Source: Parvibaculum sp.
GTDB taxonomy: Bacteria; Pseudomonadota; Alphaproteobacteria; Parvibaculales; Parvibaculaceae
NCBI RefSeq assembly: GCF_002684405.1
Contig: NZ_NYVD01000107.1
Span: 1 to 56,556, forward strand
Direction: 5' to 3'
Length of the DNA: 56,556 nucleotides
Of the stretch, positions 53,661 to 56,556 are shown in pieces (position 1 is the stretch's first letter; every line of letters begins with the position of its first letter). The translations under genes were made by a program, and so were the position numbers. Under the pieces are notes generated by a model, which did no database searches, was not told the origin of the DNA, and saw nothing but the letters and a program-made list of their open reading frames with translations.

Positions 53661-55133
53661 GGCGGCATGCCGGCCTTCACCATTGTGGGTCTTGCCGACA
53701 AGGCGGTGGGCGAAAGCCGCGAGCGCGTCCGCGCCGCGCTGTCGGCCATCGGCCTGGGGCTTCCGCCCAAGCGCATCACCGTCAATCTCGCACCCGCCGA
53801 CCTGCCCAAGGAAGGCTCGCATTACGACCTCCCCATTGCGCTGGGCCTGCTCGTCGCCATGGGCGTTCTGCCGGCGCAGGAAATGGAAAAATTCGTGGTC
53901 ATCGGCGAATTGTCGCTCGACGGCGCGGTGAACGCGGTCGCCGGCGCGCTGCCCGCCGCCATGGCGGCCAATGCGCGCGGGCGCGGTCTCATCTGTCCGG
54001 AAGCCTGCGGCCCGGAAGCGGCCTGGGCCGGCATGGATGGCGACAATCCCGGCGGCGTCCTCGCGCCGCGCTCCATCATCCAGCTCGTGAACCACGTCAA
54101 GGGAACGCAGATCCTGTCCGAACCGGCCCCGATGAAGGCCGCCGAAGAGCCCAATGCGCCGGACCTGCGCGACATCAAGGGCCAGGCCTCCGCCAAGCGC
54201 GCGCTGGAACTGGCCGCCGCCGGCGGCCATAACATGTTGATGGTCGGCCCGCCCGGCTCCGGCAAGTCCATGCTGGCCGCGCGCCTGCCCGGCATCCTGC
54301 CGCATCTCTCCCCGCGTGAAATGCTGGAAGTTTCCATGATCGCCTCCATTGCCGGCGAACTCATGACCCACGGCATGGGCAGGCGCAGGCCCTATCGCGC
54401 GCCGCATCATTCCGCCTCCATGCCCGCGCTGATCGGCGGCGGTCTGCGGGCAAAGCCCGGCGAGGTCTCGCTCGCTCATCGTGGCGTGCTCTTTCTGGAC
54501 GAACTGCCCGAATTTCCCCGTCAGGTGCTGGATTCGCTGCGCCAGCCCCTCGAAACCGGCGAGGCCGTCGTCTCCCGCGTCAATGCGCATGTCAGCTATC
54601 CCGCCCGCTTCCAGCTCGTCGCGGCGATGAACCCGTGCCGCTGCGGCCATGCGGGCGATGCCGCCCGCGCCTGCCCGCGGGTGCCGCGCTGCGTGGCGGA
54701 TTATCAGGCCAAGCTCTCCGGACCCCTGCTCGACCGCTTCGACATTCATGTGGAAGTGCCGCCGGTTTCGGCCGCCGACCTCTCTCTGCCGCCGCCCGCT
54801 GAAGGCTCGGCGGAGGTCGCGGCCCGCGTTGCCCGGGCGCGGGACGTGCAGGCCGACCGCTTCGCGTCGCTGGGCGCGAAACATCTGAGCCTCAACGCGC
54901 ATGCCGAAGGCGAATTGCTGGAGAAAATCGCCACGCCCGACGATGCAGGCCGGACCCTGCTGACGGAGGCCGCGGAGCGCATGGGGCTCACCGCGCGCGG
55001 TTATCACCGCGTCATTCGTGTCGCTCGGACGCTCGCCGATCTCGAGGGTGCCCGGGGCATCACGCGCCTTCATATCGCGGAGGCGCTCTCTTATCGCGAG
55101 CCTGTCGGGGCCCGCCTCGGCGCAGCCGCGTAA
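53586..55133 (+). CDS. comM: Mg chelatase-like AAA+ ATPase ComM/YifB
   Basis: ComM is a hexameric helicase that extends branch migration during natural transformation. The 515-residue protein has the N-terminal lon-like fold ([41 protein letters not shown]), Walker A [9 protein letters not shown] near residue 220, Walker B [10 protein letters not shown], and a four-cysteine zinc loop in [22 protein letters not shown]. The gene is intact despite the partial copy upstream. comM is a known island insertion site in Acinetobacter, which fits the inserted gene next to it. Confidence 0.95.
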   Translation: [515 protein letters not shown]

Positions 55134-55214
55134 ACCAGTCTCGGCGCCGCCGCGTGAGTGAGTTTGGCGGGCGTTCCTGGACCGGTTGAGCCAAATCGGC
55201 GCATTTTACGACCG

Positions 55215-55222
55215 TTAACCAT
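55215..55222 (+). promoter_or_regulatory. CtrA half-site before the histidine kinase
   Basis: TTAACCAT, the 8-base CtrA half-site, lies in the 170-bp gap between comM and the kinase, 82 bases before its ATG. The other half of a full site is poor (TTTT-N7-TTAA). One 8-mer can occur by chance. Confidence 0.35.
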
Positions 55223-55303
55223 CATTCCTAACCGGATTGAAAGCCTGTTCGGCGCAGGCTTCTGCGACATTTCGAGTGATGTTGCTTTTCAACCGGGTGC
55301 CCA

Positions 55304-56556
55304 ATGGTCTTCTCCTCTCCCGATAACATGCCGCTTTTGCTGCTCGGCCTGGCCGTCGTGCTGCTGCTGGGGGCCGAAGTCTGGCGTCGTGCCGCAGCGC
55401 GCGCACGCGCCCATGCCGACAAGGTGGACGACCTTGAGGCGCGGATCGAAAAGCTGCGCGACGAGAACTGGGAACTGGCCGAACGCGAGGCCCGCTACCG
55501 CGACCTCGTGCGCACCCAGGGTGACGTCATCATCCGCAAGGATCTCGAAGGGCGCGTCTCCTATGTGAACGACGTGTTCTGCGAAACCTTCGATCTCACA
55601 CGTGCCGAAACCATCGGCCGCCCCTTCATGCCCGAACTGCCCGAGGGCGAAAGCCCCCGCATGCTGGGCGCGCTGGCCGGGTTGGGCGCGACCGGGCAAC
55701 GCGTCCGCTACGACCAGAAAGTCATGACCGCTCACGGCCCGCGTTGGTTCGTCTGGGAGGAAACGACGATCCGCGACGAGGCCGGATCTCTCAGCGAAGT
55801 ACAGCTGGTCGGCCGTGACATCGAGGACCGCAAGGAAGTGGAACAGCGCCTTGCCGAGGCGCTCGACGAGGCCAAGGACGCAAGCCGCGCCAAGAGCCTG
55901 TTCCTTGCCACGATGAGCCATGAAATCCGGACGCCCATGAACGGCGTTATCGGCATGACGGATCTTCTGCTCTCCACCAAACTCGACCCCGCCCAGCGGT
56001 CCTACGCGGATGCGGTTCGCAGCTCCGGGGAGGCGCTGTTGGCGATCATCAACGATATTCTCGACTATTCGAAAATCGAGGCGGGCAAGGTCACGCTCCA
56101 TCCCGCGCCTTTCGACGCCTCCGCCGCGCTTGAAAGCGTGGCCGAGCTTCTGGCGCCGCGCGCCTATGAAAAGGGGCTCGAAATCGTCACCGAGATTTCG
56201 CCCGCCGTTTCGCGCACGCTGGAAGGCGACGAGCCGCGCATCCGGCAGATCCTGCTGAACCTTGCGGGCAATGCGATCAAGTTCACCGAAGAGGGCGGCG
56301 TGGCGCTGCGCCTCCATCGCGCGGATCATGAGGACGGTATCGTTCTGGAAATCGAGGATACCGGGATCGGCATGAGCCCGCTGGCGCTGGACCGCATCTT
56401 CGAGGAGTTTGCGCAAGGCGAGGAAGGGCATGCGCGGCGCTTCGAGGGGACGGGCCTCGGCCTCGCCATCACGCGCCGCCTCGTCACCGCGATGGGCGGC
56501 CGCATCGAAGTCGAAAGCGAGGAGGGCAGGGGCTCGATCTTCCGCGTCCGCCTGCC
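55304..56556 (+). CDS. PAS-containing sensor histidine kinase (cut by window edge)
   Basis: The first 417 codons are present. One N-terminal membrane helix (about 9-24, MPLLLLGLAVVLLLGAEVW) leads into a coiled coil (about 38-65), a PAS domain with PAC-like end (about 66-185), then HisKA with the phospho-acceptor His206 in ATMSHEIRTPMNGVIGM and HATPase_c with N box NLAGNAIKFT, G1 EDTGIGM, F box FEEFAQ and G2 GTGLGLAI. The H-box type is usual in hybrid kinases, so a receiver domain may lie past the edge. No response regulator is visible. Confidence 0.92.
   Translation, partial: MVFSSPDNMPLLLLGLAVVLLLGAEVWRRAAARARAHADKVDDLEARIEKLRDENWELAEREARYRDLVRTQGDVIIRKDLEGRVSYVNDVFCETFDLTRAETIGRPFMPELPEGESPRMLGALAGLGATGQRVRYDQKVMTAHGPRWFVWEETTIRDEAGSLSEVQLVGRDIEDRKEVEQRLAEALDEAKDASRAKSLFLATMSHEIRTPMNGVIGMTDLLLSTKLDPAQRSYADAVRSSGEALLAIINDILDYSKIEAGKVTLHPAPFDASAALESVAELLAPRAYEKGLEIVTEISPAVSRTLEGDEPRIRQILLNLAGNAIKFTEEGGVALRLHRADHEDGIVLEIEDTGIGMSPLALDRIFEEFAQGEEGHARRFEGTGLGLAITRRLVTAMGGRIEVESEEGRGSIFRVRL

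Noticed and set aside
55158-55568. 136-codon frame before the histidine kinase
   Set aside because: Wrong frame; the kinase frame from 55304 carries all expected motifs and runs past the window end.

Overview
The window is a G+C-rich chromosomal segment of an alphaproteobacterium. The evidence is the gene order hemH-hemE / ppsR-maf-aroE-coaE-dnaQ-secB, which in this class flanks the replication origin; the blocks hslUV, hisB-DUF2628-hisH-hisA-hisF-hisE-coaA and hrcA-grpE/rph-rdgB-hemW; clustered GANTC sites (the target of the class-specific CcrM methylase); a CTTG-N18-CCTATAT RpoH-type promoter before dnaK; and paired REP-like palindromes with the core GGAYYCCGGRTCRAG. A relative of Hyphomicrobiales or Parvibaculales is my guess from gene order; the sequence alone does not fix the genus. 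No tRNA, rRNA, CRISPR array, transposase or phage gene was seen.

Layout. 1-1771: hemH (cut by the window edge) and hemE leave leftwards from a 534-bp gap rich in DnaA boxes that I read as the chromosomal origin. 1772-5978: rightward run ppsR, maf, aroE, coaE, a VOC protein, dnaQ. 5988-10352: secB and fxsA (minus), then a Tim44-domain protein, mltA, a Smr protein and an XRE regulator. 10459-12762: hslU and hslV (minus) with a tandem DnaA-box cluster touching the hslU start. 12939-22284: two PPOX flavoproteins, then hisB to hisE and coaA, with a CYTH-CHAD protein and an internally duplicated pentapeptide-repeat protein lying between hisF and hisE. 22383-28762: small housekeeping and hypothetical genes including pfkB-type kinase, nth, gpmA and dapB. 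28835-32021: dnaKJ. 32299-35672: alkB, phoD-type phosphatase, nnrU. 35789-42202: grpE, hrcA, rph, rdgB, hemW, maiA and an LpoA/LppC-type lipoprotein. 42331-46326: rsmI, yraN, a SirB1-family protein, marC and gshB. 46391-51480: an accessory run (dipeptidase, rubrerythrin-VIT1 fusion, PPOX protein, LprI-like protein, GFA protein, SH3 protein). 51579-55133: a decayed copy of the comM 5' end, an A+T-rich unrecognised gene, then intact comM. 55304 to the end: the first 417 codons of a PAS-containing histidine kinase.

Together the window is an origin-proximal housekeeping region: haem and histidine synthesis, CoA synthesis at two steps (coaA, coaE), proteostasis (DnaKJ, GrpE, HrcA, HslUV, SecB), nucleotide-pool and DNA maintenance (maf, rdgB, nth, alkB, dnaQ), RNA processing (rph, rsmI) and envelope functions (mltA, LpoA-like). 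The most unusual parts are the comM duplication carrying a foreign-looking gene, the DnaA-box cluster at hslU outside the origin, the loop-matched REP pairs, and several well-formed control elements (nnrU promoter/operator, secB leader, GANTC cluster before hisB).
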